From Branchinecta lynchi (lineage: Eukaryota; Arthropoda; Branchiopoda; Anostraca; Branchinectidae), in the NCBI GenBank assembly GCA_023053575.1, contig JAKZAP010000010.1:12485225-12549224 (forward strand): a DNA stretch of 64,000 nt, given 5' to 3'. How positions within the stretch are numbered: the stretch's first letter is position 1; each line of letters begins with the position of its first letter. Below, piece by piece: positions 10,970 through 19,882 of this stretch. The translations under genes were made by a program, and so were the position numbers. A model generated the notes under the pieces. That model saw only the letters and a list, made by a program, of their open reading frames with translations, was not told where the DNA came from and searched no databases.

Positions 10970-13087
10970 GGATTAGAATGCGGTTGGTGGGTGAATGCAC
11001 TTCGAGGATTGCGTCATGAAGCAGTATGCCATAACAGAGATTTGACAGCGGAATGTTTTGAGGACCGTGATTCTTTTGATTTTGCATTACCAGAAAACTC
11101 TTCGGAATATTTTGTGGCGGGGAGGCTGAACGCCAGGCTCCAAGCCTGGGAAGCTTTGAGAGAAAAGTTGCCTGATAGTGATGATTTCGATGAAGGACTC
11201 GTGTGGGTCAGAAGTGGTTTTAATTCACAGGAACATTTTCAGAATTTCAAGGGATCTTTTAAGGGTGTTTCGTACGACGGTGATTTCCCACCCCCGCGAA
11301 TTTTCAAAAATCATGATTCGCTAAAGAATCACTCCGATTTCGTTACAGAAACGCTTACTGAGCGAATTCGGAACGGTTCGATATCTGTGTGGGGTACCGT
11401 TGGGGAGGTACAGCCGCCAAGGGTGGTATTGCCTTTGGGCTTGGAACCCAAAAAGCCTCGTTTAGTCTTGGACGCGCGGTACGTGAATTTGTGGACTAAA
11501 GAAAGGAAGTTTGCCCTTGAGGGATTGAGAGAAGTTCGCAAGATTGTGCGAGCTGGAGACTGGCTGGGCCTGTTGGAGGAGAAATCGGCATACGATCATG
11601 TCGCGTTGTCAAATGAGTCTAGAGAATTCTTCGGGGTCATGTGGGACAATGTGTATTTCGTTTTCAACGTGTTACCATTTGGCTACGCTTTATCTGGATT
11701 CGCGTATCAGATGCTCGGTAACATGCCCGTGTATTTGCTTAGAACAATGCGGATAAATATCGGACGGTATATTGACGATAGTCTCGTGTCGACGTCAGCA
11801 ACGTCGTCGGCGTCTTCTCTCATAAAAAAGGCAGCGGCTGTCTACAGTATTTTGGGATATACGCGTTCGATAAAATCAGTTCTTGTGCCTACAAGGTGTC
11901 TGCGCTACCTCGGTATGGTCATTGATACGACTATACCTGCGTTTGTTATTCCATCTGACAAAGTAGAAAAAATGTTGTCGTTGGTAGAGCGCCTTCTCGC
12001 AGACAAGCATCGCACTGTCCCATTAAGAGAGATACAGAAGTTTTCGGGCTACGCGATTTCCTTGCAGCAGGCATTCCCACATGCCAGGTTGTTCATTTCT
12101 CAATGTTCAAGGGCTATCGCTTCTTGTGGGGACGGTAATGTAAAACTGACCGACCCTTTACGCCAAGAACTCTGTTTTTGGCGTTTCGTTCGTGACGCGC
12201 CTAAGGTATTCCCTTGGGATAGTGAAAAGCACATACTGGTTAAAATGTTTACCGACGCATCGGGATTTTCGTGGGGAGGCCATGTGGCGATGGCTGGGGT
12301 CGAACCGTTCTATGTTCGCGACATCTGGAGTGTCGAGGAGCAGGATCTGGGAATTTGTGCTAAAGAAGCACTAGCCCTTAGAAATGTTCTAGAAGCTGTT
12401 GGGGAGAGGATCCGTAATTCTACAGTCAGAGTGTTTGTGGATAATCAGGCTTTGATAGTTAGATGGAATTCCGGAAAGGGAATTTCTGAGGAAATGGAAA
12501 GGGCGGTAAAATCAATATTTTCATCTGCTGTTCGTTTTAATGTCCGGTTGAACTTAGAATTTGTCCGTTCAGGTGACAATGTAGCGGATTACCCGTCTCG
12601 CGTTATTGACCAAGCTGATGCTACCTTGTCCAGTCATGCGTGGCAAAAGGTCGAAAAGTGGTTCGGTGGGAAGGGTGGACACACCTTTGATTTGATGGCG
12701 TTGGATTCCAACGCTATGAAAAATGCGAGTGGAACAGTTTTGCCGCATTTTTCACCGTTTCCACTGCCGGGGTCTTCTGGAAACGATTTCTTTGCTAGTA
12801 GTATCCCGGCAGGGAATAATTATGTGTTTCCACCGTTTGCAATGATCCCGTCAGTCATACAGCACTTGGAGAGTGGTGTAAATAGTCCATATACTTTGGT
12901 GGTACCCCTTACGCCAAAAACGCCGTTTTGGTGGCCAACGGTTTGCAAACGTGCAATCAGTTGGCTTCGGTTAGGTTCGCGAGGAGAGATAGGCCCCCTT
13001 CTTTTCCCGTCAAAGTCGGGTTATGTTCCTAGAAAGTTGCCGTTTGATTTATACGCCGTTCGTATGTCTTGCTGGGGTAAAGTTTGA
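10970..13087 (+). CDS. Ngaro reverse transcriptase - RNase H polyprotein
   Basis: The open frame begins exactly after TATTTTAG (stop TAG at 10967-10969 is the acceptor itself) and ends TGA at 13087. RT motifs: RLVLDARYVN, the motif A region LLEEKSAYDHV, LPFGYALSGF and the catalytic YIDD at 11768-11779. RNase H residues follow: FTDAS (Asp at ~12254), KEALAL (Glu), VDNQAL (Asp) and DNVADYPSR. A further ~150 residues contain FPPF (~12827), resembling the methyltransferase-like tail of some DIRS/PAT elements. There is no ATG before ~11638, which lies past motif A, so a spliced N-terminus or non-AUG start is needed. The motif A aspartate is Glu (GAG at 11576). Confidence 0.9.
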   Translation, partial: GLECGWWVNALRGLRHEAVCHNRDLTAECFEDRDSFDFALPENSSEYFVAGRLNARLQAWEALREKLPDSDDFDEGLVWVRSGFNSQEHFQNFKGSFKGVSYDGDFPPPRIFKNHDSLKNHSDFVTETLTERIRNGSISVWGTVGEVQPPRVVLPLGLEPKKPRLVLDARYVNLWTKERKFALEGLREVRKIVRAGDWLGLLEEKSAYDHVALSNESREFFGVMWDNVYFVFNVLPFGYALSGFAYQMLGNMPVYLLRTMRINIGRYIDDSLVSTSATSSASSLIKKAAAVYSILGYTRSIKSVLVPTRCLRYLGMVIDTTIPAFVIPSDKVEKMLSLVERLLADKHRTVPLREIQKFSGYAISLQQAFPHARLFISQCSRAIASCGDGNVKLTDPLRQELCFWRFVRDAPKVFPWDSEKHILVKMFTDASGFSWGGHVAMAGVEPFYVRDIWSVEEQDLGICAKEALALRNVLEAVGERIRNSTVRVFVDNQALIVRWNSGKGISEEMERAVKSIFSSAVRFNVRLNLEFVRSGDNVADYPSRVIDQADATLSSHAWQKVEKWFGGKGGHTFDLMALDSNAMKNASGTVLPHFSPFPLPGSSGNDFFASSIPAGNNYVFPPFAMIPSVIQHLESGVNSPYTLVVPLTPKTPFWWPTVCKRAISWLRLGSRGEIGPLLFPSKSGYVPRKLPFDLYAVRMSCWGKV

Positions 13088-13159
13088 GTGTTGTTTGTTC
13101 CTGGCATGTAAATATATATATTTATTACCGATTTTCTATAATGTGATCGTTGGTTTTAG

Positions 13160-14317
13160 GATCGTTTGGGCCGTATTGAACAAAGGCGTTTGCAGCTGCA
13201 GGCACGTTCAAAGAGTACGAAGTACGGAAAGCAAAAGGAGGCTTTAAAACACCGCTTCATCACATTTTTGAAGTCATTTCGGGGCTCCGATGTAACATTG
13301 TCGGGCGCCACCCCTACGGATGTTGTGCGTTTCTTAATAGATAAAGATGGTGGTGGTAGAACAAGAGTACATGATCTTGATTGTAGGCTTGAGGCTAGGG
13401 ACAGAAACGCTTGCCCTTGCCCAGTCCGGTTACATGCTGATACGGTTTCTTCCATGTGCGGGGAGTTGTCTGCTATTTTTCGAGAGGAAGGGATAACGGG
13501 CGAGTATAGTTCCCAAACTGGTTTCGGAAATCCTGTTTTATCCGGAGAAGTGAAATCGTATCAGAAGTCCGTCAGAGACGAACAAAAAGATGCCATGACG
13601 CCAGTCAAGCAGGCGGTACCGATGTCTTTAGCAACATTAAAGTGTGTCGCCGATCATTATGGCAGGTTATCTCGAGTCGAGAGTTGCCAAGCAAAGAAGT
13701 TTGTGAATTTTAGAAATAAGGCTTTTGTTTTGTTGCAGTATTTTACCGGGGCGCGTTTTTCTGATTTGAATAGATTGCCCAGTAGTTCTTTGCGAAAAGG
13801 GAAAGAAGGCAGGGGTTTTGTTTTATTGCAATCGGAAGGTAAGTCCTTGAAAAATGTGACTGGACGGATTTTAGGAATTCACGAATTTTCGGACAAGAAT
13901 CTTTGCCCTGTGAAAGCTCTTTCTGAGTATATACATTTTGCAAATTGCCAGGGTTTTAAGCTTGAAAAATCTTTTTTGTTCCCAAGGATATTGGCGGGAA
14001 ATTTGAATGGGCATATTTTATATGATGATATGTATTACTCGTTGAAGGAGTCCCTCAAGTCATTGGGTCTATATCAAGGAGAAACGCCTCACAGTATCCG
14101 CGCTGGGGCCGCAATTACGCTGTTGAATTCCGGGACCGAGGTAGGTCTAGTACAATCTTTTGTTGGTTGGAAAAGTTCTGTTATGCTTGAGCGGTATACA
14201 GCATCGGATCGTTTGGTTCAGTTGTCAGAGGGGCAACAACTCTGGTCTGAAGCCAGTACCTCGGTTAGACCTCTACAGTTTGACGATCCAGCATTATATG
14301 ACCCTGTTTTTTTTTAG
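13160..14317 (+). CDS. Ngaro tyrosine recombinase
   Basis: The frame opens in phase 0 after GGTTTTAG (13157-13159) and ends TAG at 14317, 385 residues from 13160. Catalytic residues are all visible: Arg in GARFSDL (codon 13754), His and Arg in PHSIRAG (codons 14090 and 14099), Trp in GWKSS (14168) and the nucleophile Tyr in LERYT (14195). This enzyme family integrates the circular element DNA by recombination in place of a DDE integrase. The first ATG is about 95 codons in, so the N-terminus probably comes from an upstream exon. Confidence 0.92.
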   Translation, partial: DRLGRIEQRRLQLQARSKSTKYGKQKEALKHRFITFLKSFRGSDVTLSGATPTDVVRFLIDKDGGGRTRVHDLDCRLEARDRNACPCPVRLHADTVSSMCGELSAIFREEGITGEYSSQTGFGNPVLSGEVKSYQKSVRDEQKDAMTPVKQAVPMSLATLKCVADHYGRLSRVESCQAKKFVNFRNKAFVLLQYFTGARFSDLNRLPSSSLRKGKEGRGFVLLQSEGKSLKNVTGRILGIHEFSDKNLCPVKALSEYIHFANCQGFKLEKSFLFPRILAGNLNGHILYDDMYYSLKESLKSLGLYQGETPHSIRAGAAITLLNSGTEVGLVQSFVGWKSSVMLERYTASDRLVQLSEGQQLWSEASTSVRPLQFDDPALYDPVFF

Positions 14318-14449
14318 GGTAACGTTGTTAATGTGTACGTATTTGAGTTCAATAAATTTCACCCCCCCCCCCCTTTTTGGGTTGGTATTGGGCTGGGGTT
14401 GGTGTTGGAAAGTATTAAATAGGTTGTGATGAAGGGTAGAGAGGGATTG

Positions 14450-14505
14450 GCGGGCGTCCCCAGATTAAACCCCGACCGTGAACGGAGAGTCCGGCATAAT
14501 TTACT
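14450..14505 (+). repeat. Split direct repeat B1 of the Ngaro element
   Basis: 56 bases starting GCGGGCGTCCCCAG and ending AATTTACT, repeated at 14727-14782. It abuts A2 directly, giving the B1-A2 junction expected for a reverse-transcribed circle intermediate. Confidence 0.9.
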
Positions 14506-14559
14506 AGGCCGGACTCGGAGAGAGCGGACGGGGGTATACCTCTTCAGTCGGTGGTTGAA
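14506..14559 (+). repeat. Split direct repeat A2 of the Ngaro element
   Basis: 54 bases matching A1 (AGGCCGGACTCGG through GTCGGTGGTTGAA). It follows B1 without a gap. Confidence 0.9.
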
Positions 14560-14726
14560 TGGCTGAGAGTTGGGAGTCAAAGAGAAGGAAGTGAAAGGGA
14601 AGGAGAAAGTAAAAAAAAAAAAAAAAAAAAAAGGGAGAGGAAAAGTAAATAAGGATAAATGGTTAGGTGGATTTATATCCATTTTTGTTTCCGATCACGG
14701 TCACTCTTCCAGTCCGCGACCTCTTC

Positions 14727-14782
14727 GCGGGCGTCCCCAGATTAAACCCCGACCGTGAACGGAGAGTCCGGCATAATTTACT
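14727..14782 (+). repeat. Split direct repeat B2 (right end of the Ngaro element)
   Basis: Copy of B1. After its last bases TTTACT the hAT-like host sequence resumes (GCAACGGAGG). Confidence 0.9.
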
Positions 14783-14938
14783 GCAACGGAGGCCCTTTTT
14801 CGACGCATGGGAAGGATAGGTCTTCGCATTACTCTTTAGAGTTATTTTACTCTGGGAAGACTTTAATCCAGTTACTAATCCTAGCATCTTCTTTTGTGTC
14901 TGAGTGAGTACGTCATTCATAGAATTCTTTTCTTCCAG

Positions 14939-15079
14939 TTTCAGCGTCGACCCGACAGTTCGTCACTCTGTTTGGTCTCTTGCAATTGGTGGATATTTTC
15001 AGTGGGCGACAATCTACGCGGTTAATCAGTCCCAAGTTCAGCGGTATCTAAGTGTTCCTTCAATCAAGAAAGCGCAGAG
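14939..15079 (+). CDS. slc5a8-like: Gene A coding exon 5 (141 nt), NQSQVQR segment
   Basis: Acceptor TCTTCCAG and donor GTATGT; the first base completes the split Asp and the exon ends in phase 2. Residues ~240-286 read FSVDPTVRHSVWSLAIGG, then a helix, then YAVNQSQVQRYLSVPSIKKA, the conserved SLC5 cytoplasmic NQxxVQR loop. It begins only 85 bases after the end of the hAT-like element, so the insertion left the splice acceptor intact. Confidence 0.95.
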
Positions 15080-15134
15080 GTATGTATGTCAGTTAATGCC
15101 TGTGGTCGGGCCACATATCGGCAGCGTAAAACAA

Positions 15135-15822
15135 AAACAAGACCAAAGGTTTCGATGGGATCCCAAAAATCTTTTCTTTGATTCAGACAAGTGTGTCTAG
15201 TCTTCGCCAGATCCAGTCTTTGCCAGGCTAATCATCTTAGAAAACGAAGTTCAGATATATTTCTATAAGCTGATACTGACCGAAACTTCCTGCTTTACTT
15301 CTGCCAAATTGTCCGGTTTCGGCCGAATTCCGAGCGAAATACTTGTCCAGCAAAAAAGGAAAATTCAGAAACGAATTCAGCGTATCTCCTTATAAAGAAC
15401 ATTATAATCAACTTAAAATAAAATTATATACAAGTTTTTCCGGTTTCAATCGGATTCCGGTCGAATTATACGTCTGGGTAAAAAATGATTGTCATATACA
15501 GACTCAGCGTCTCGTCTTATTCCTTATTCTGTCATCTAATCAATTACAGATAAAACTTCTGCTTTAAAAAATTTTTCCGGTTTTGGCTGGATTGCGGGCG
15601 AAATAAATAAACATCATCGTGTTCAGCATGTCTTCTTACTTCATAATCGACTCTCACATTAGCTGTTTAAAATTATTTTGTTTGACCCTTAACTTGACCC
15701 CCCCTCCCCCACCCGTAAATCTGGAGCTAAACAGCCCATCTCTGAACTTGACTTTACTCTTGACCCAAAGAATCCTCACACCAAGTTTCGTCAAAATATC
15801 GCATTCTCTTCGAGAGTAATAT
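15135..15822 (-). repeat. GGGATCCC-bounded repeat, partial copy
   Basis: Begins AAGACCAAAGGTTTCGATGG, GATCCCAAAA, just after exon 5 of gene A. It contains four or five reversed units (CGGTTTCGGCCGAATTCCG) and ends within the head region (TTCGTCAAAATATCGCATTC). Confidence 0.7.
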
Positions 15823-15999
15823 ATGTAAAAGTTTTATTTGAAGTTGATTAGATGACAGATTTAGGGGTGAGAATAGACGCTGAGTCTGTAAATGACAATC
15901 TTTTTTTACCCGGAGAGAGTTAAAAATAATACATACGTAGTTGCTAAGGATATCAGCTAAAATTTGCGCTAATTCTTGAGGCACGGACGATTATGGGCC

Positions 16000-16530
16000 T
16001 ATCAGAACCATGAAAGATCGTGGTTTACTAAAAAACATTCTATGCACTTTGCGGTTATAATGCGCACTTTAAGGGGGCTAGGAATCTATTTTGTAAGCAA
16101 AAGCACTGGTGTACAAATGATCATGCGCCCTTGGGATCATGCAAGTTTATCATTTACTCGATCTTTTTTTGCATTTTCTGGCGTGCACTTTAAGGGGATT
16201 GAATTTTTAAGCAAAATACTTGAGGCACAGCTGATCATGTACCCTTGGGGATCTTGGAAGTGTATCGTTTCGTACAAATGTTTTTTTCCACAGCGGTAAG
16301 ACTGGCGCTTGAAGTATGATGGGAAGCCATTTGTAAGCAAACCCTTGAGGCTAAAATGATCACGGGCCCTTGGGAATCCCGAATATTTATCTTTGGTCAA
16401 AAGTTTTTTTTTCACTTTGCAGTTAAGATTTGCACTTTAAGGGGGCTAAAAACTCCTTTGTAAGCATATACTTGAGGTAAAATGATCATGGGCCCATGGA
16501 GATTATGAAAGTGTATCGTTGGACCAGAAA
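16000..16530 (+). repeat. ~130-bp-unit repeat, about four units
   Basis: Each unit carries GATCATGGGCCCTTGGGAAT-like, GTATCGTTTGG, CACTTTGCGGTTA and GCACTTTAAGGGGGCTA, then TTTGTAAGCAAAACCCTTGA. Sits between exons 5 and 6 of gene A, directly before a 420-bp-unit array, a combination repeated at 28.0 and 30.1 kb. Confidence 0.65.
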
Positions 16531-16559
16531 CATCCTCTTGTCAATTATCAAGTTTCCTT

Positions 16560-17880
16560 CGGATCCGACCAGCCGTTCAAAACTTATGCATGGCAAGAAA
16601 TTCCGGTAATCAGGATTCGAATTCCCTTCACTCTGCCAAAGATGACCGGATCAGGGAAATGATTACTTCCAAGTCAATCTGCTCGGGTCCCTAATACACA
16701 TGTCGAATTTCATCATTCTAGTGCATCTGTAAGTACCTTAACTCTTGATCACCAGAATTCCGGGAAACCCTCTTTACCCCCCCCCCTCCCCCCCCACCAC
16801 CACCACAGTGCACCGATCCGGTCAGTTTCTGTCTAAAATGTATTTGCAACTCGTCCTTGGTCTTCTCACCAAGCTTCATCCCGATTCCTCCACTGTAAGC
16901 TTGTCTTGGGATTTCCAGTCTCCTTCTAGTCCCTCCCCCCTATCGGATCCGGTGCTGACACGAAATGGGACATCCGCGACCCCAGATCGTTCCAACTGTG
17001 AAGTTTCATTTGTGTCCGATGCTCCGTTCGAAAGTTATGCTTGCCTGAAGATCCGGATTGCCCCTCTCTCCTCTACCCCCCAGGATGGTCGGATCGGGGA
17101 AATGACTATTCTCAAGTAAATTGCCTGCCAAATTCCATCGTCCGAGCGTAGTCGGAAGTACCTTAACCTTTGATAGCCGGAATTCCGGAACCCACCTTCC
17201 AACTCCCCCTACAGTGCCTGTATCCGATTCGGCTGTGTCAACGATCTACCTAGGATCTGTGCTTGTTCTTCCCATCAAGTTTCATCCCAATCCCTCCATT
17301 CTAAGCGTTTCACAATATTTCCGATACCGCCTCCCTCCAACTCCACCCACAGTTGTCAAATCCGGCCCGGACGTAAAACGGGACATGTGAAGCTTGTGAT
17401 CTTTCCACTTATAAAGTTTCATTCAGATTCGATCACCAGTTAGAAATTTATGCACGCCTCAAAAATTCGGATTCCCCCTTCCTCCACCCCTCCCCACGAT
17501 GGTCGAGTGTGGGAAGTGACTATTTCCAAGACAGTTTGGTCAAGTTTGGTTTTGTCCTCGTTTTTTTTTTTTTTTTTTTTTTTTTTCCTATGACTCCGAT
17601 TTCATTTTATTCCTGGTAACTGGGAAGGGTCTAACCTGTGCGGTTTTTACGGAAAGTGTGGACCTTAGGCCGGATTGACGAATATGACATTACATTTTGG
17701 AAAGCTCCGTATAACTCTTGCCTGGGGCCAATAAGGATGGTTTGGTCAAGTTTCATCGTCCTAGCGCATCTGGAAGTACCCTAACTCGCTATCACCGGAC
17801 CTACCGACAGACAGACCGATCGACCGACGGAAAAGTGATCGTTACATGGCACTTGGCCGGAAGGCAAGTGCCATAAAAAC
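16560..17880 (+). repeat. 420-bp-unit dispersed repeat (GGCACTTG family)
   Basis: C-rich units with recurring landmarks: CAAGTTTCATCGTCCTAGC, CTCTAAGCGTTTCAC, GGATCCGGTCCGGAC, GATCCGATCACCCGTTCG, and CACGATGGTCGGATCGGG. This copy ends with ATGGCACTTGGCCGGAAGGC, AAGTGCCAT, a hairpin at the family's right end. Open frames in it are low-complexity. Confidence 0.7.
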
Positions 17881-17907
17881 TCGAGCTTGACTTGTTTTCT
17901 ATTCCAG

Positions 17908-18016
17908 GGCAATCTGGATCAACCTAGTTGGACTCCTCGGTCTTCTCTCCGTCTGTTGCTATACGGGACTGGTCATTTTCGCTAAGTATCACGACTGCGA
18001 TCCTTTGACAGCCAAG
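17908..18016 (+). CDS. slc5a8-like: Gene A coding exon 6 (109 nt), membrane helix
   Basis: Acceptor ATTCCAG; the first base completes the Arg split after exon 5. It ends in phase 0 at donor GTAAGA. It encodes IWINLVGLLGLLSVCCYTGL, a membrane helix, then VIFAKYHDCDPLTAK, matching the SLC5 motif in which a helix is followed by a (D/K)CDP turn. Residues ~288-323. Confidence 0.93.
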
Positions 18017-18079
18017 GTAAGACTGCGACTTTCCGATTTCCGGTTCCCTAGCTTTGTGCCGCTGAAACGAACGTTTGTA

Positions 18080-18480
18080 TGGCATTTGCAGCTTCGCTCA
18101 ATTGCTATATACCGATCACTTTTGGTCCGTCGGTCTGTCCGTCCACGTCCACTGTTCTCGAGTTAGGGTATTTCCAGAAGTGCTTAGACGATGAAACTTG
18201 GCAGGCGTATCAGGGACCCGACCAAACCAACTTGGAAATAGTCACTTCCCCGGTCCAACCTTATTATTGAGGTATGTGTAACTTTTTAACGGCTTAATGA
18301 GACTTGATGTTTGAAAAGACCTCGTGTCTTGGATGTCCTGTTTCAAGTCCGGACCTTATTCGGTGAATGTAGGGTGAAGTTGGAAGGGAGAACTGGAAAT
18401 CTTATGACACGCTTAGAGTGGAGCGATTGGGTTGAAACTTGGTGGGAAGGTTAAGTACACGCTCAGATACATCAGTGACA
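18080..18480 (-). repeat. 420-bp-unit repeat, reversed partial copy
   Basis: CGAGTTAGGGTATTTCCAGA, GACGATGAAACTTGGCAGGC and GTCCGGACCTTATTCGG are complements of the family landmarks. Starts 60 bases after exon 6 of gene A. Confidence 0.65.
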
Positions 18481-18622
18481 GAGAACCGCACCGGATTAGG
18501 GCACTTGTTCAAGGGTTTTGCTTATAAAAGATGAGAACAAACCCACCAATTGGCAAACTCCTACTTTCATCCTCTGACCCAGCTTAAATATTCCTGCAGC
18601 CCAAGCTTGTTGCGAATCATAC

Positions 18623-18760
18623 TTGATAGTGCAAAAAGAATACGTCAGCTGAATTTCATTAGAGCTATATTTTGGCCCTTCTTGGCAAGGGTCCTCTTCA
18701 GGCTCAAAGTGAATTATAGCTCTAATAAATTCAGCTGACGTATCGGTTTTGCACTATCAA
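18623..18760. mobile_element. Small TIR element (TTGATAGTGCAAAA family), copy 1
   Basis: TTGATAGTGCAAAA starts and TTTTGCACTATCAA ends it. Inner arms AATACGTCAGCTGAATTTC and TAGAGCTATA also pair. The centre reads GGCAAGGGTCCTCTTCAGG, shared with copies at 56835 and 35540. Confidence 0.75.
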
Positions 18761-19500
18761 ATCTGACGCAGCCTTGCAAGTGCCATATGAAATTCTAGCT
18801 CTTGTTTTTGCTTGAAGCAGAAATGCCTCAAAAAATTGTATTGACTTTGCAGCCAGTTGGACTTTATCCTTTCAAGCGTAGACATCGTGACGGATGACAA
18901 CTTAAAATATTCACCCCCAGTGCATATTCTGAACGAGGAGTTAAATTATTCCGATGTTACAACCATGTTAGAACTTAGCTTCGCCAAATTATGTGACGAC
19001 GGTTGGTGTCTCGACCTTCATAGATCTATGTGAAATCGTATTTCTGTCATCTAGTACAATATTGTCAGGGTAAAAATCTGACAAAATATTTATGTAAAAA
19101 TCTGATATCTCGGGAACCGTTTGTGGCATCAAAAATACCTTGAAATCTGACAGTAAGACCCTTTGATTTCTCTGCTGTGAGAGTTAGGCCGAAGAGAGGA
19201 TGGTTTCGAAACCAGTACCAATTTTACAAACAGTAATACATTCTCACACTCGCGCAGCTTTGTTCACTATTCGTAGGTCTGATTAGTGCCAAACTATATT
19301 ACCAAGATTACTATTACCAAAGAGTTAAGATGTTTTGACGGATCTGTGCTGTTTTAAAATATTTGAATTATGATAACCAATTGGATATTTATATTGACCT
19401 GCAGACTTTGCCTATTTATTTATTTATTTAATCTATAAAACGGCCAGCTTGGGCCATACTAAACAACTAACAATAAATATTAACAACTAAAAAAAATAAT

Positions 19501-19776
19501 CTACCCAACATCAAATGCTGAATACAGCTCACGGTTCCATGCCATCCACACAGGTAAGGATAGCCGCATGTTTGGGCCCGATAGAATCACAAGGAGTGGA
19601 TTACTGGACCGAAGGATCCGGGTCTGGAGAGAGAAGATAGACCGACGCCTGAGTTCCCCAAAAGAAGGAAGACCCTCACCGACAAACATCCCGGAAGCAC
19701 TACAGTTCCAAGGTAGACCATGTAGCCACCGGAATGAATTGTTATAAAGAACCCTAAAAGTATTCTCGCATTTCAC
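19501..19776 (-). pseudogene. LINE C-terminal domain fragment
   Basis: FRVLYNNSFRWLHGLPWNCS, then SASGMFVGEGLPSFGELRRR, matches the YNxxFRxLxxLPxxCSASxMF domain that follows RT in CR1-like LINEs. It is in a different frame from the RT fragment upstream. Confidence 0.75.
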
Positions 19777-19882
19777 AGATGTAGAGTGGGTTAGTTACAA
19801 ACAATACAGTGGAGTACAGTAAGCACTGAAAAGGAAAGTTTTAACTGAAGAATCACAACTAGAGAACTTTCTAATCAGGATA

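Larger units (their letters stand above)
9091..14782 (+). mobile_element. Ngaro/PAT-type tyrosine-recombinase retrotransposon, apparently full length (5.7 kb)
   Basis: The layout is A1 - gag - RT/RNase H - tyrosine recombinase - B1-A2 - B2, the split-direct-repeat architecture known for Ngaro and PAT elements and unlike the inverted repeats of DIRS1. A1 and A2 are 54 bp each and B1 and B2 are 56 bp each, and each pair looks near-identical, which suggests recent activity. No target duplication is seen, as expected for recombinase-mediated integration of a circle. The ORFs are open. No integrase, protease or LTR is present. It sits in sense orientation in intron 4 of gene A. Confidence 0.9.
8905..14854. 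mobile_element. hAT-like non-autonomous TIR element, 258 bp, split by the Ngaro insertion
   Basis: The left end CAGAGCAAAATAACT (8905) is inverted at the right end (AGTTATTTTACTCTG, ending 14854). A perfect 8-bp direct repeat GGAAGACT flanks both ends (8897-8904 and 14855-14862). Termini beginning CAG and an 8-bp target duplication are the hallmarks of the hAT superfamily. Subtracting the internal retrotransposon leaves 186 + 72 bp with no coding capacity. Related copies lie at 7507-7864 and 7011-7086. Confidence 0.85.

Noticed and set aside
9091..14782. Classification as a DIRS1 element
   Set aside because: DIRS1 has inverted terminal repeats and an internal complementary region; here the repeats are direct and split (A1, B1-A2, B2).
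18850..18960. Extra gene A exon between exons 6 and 7
   Set aside because: The stretch after TTTGCAG has stops in each frame and no SLC5 similarity; exons 6 and 7 already join in phase with the expected residue spacing.
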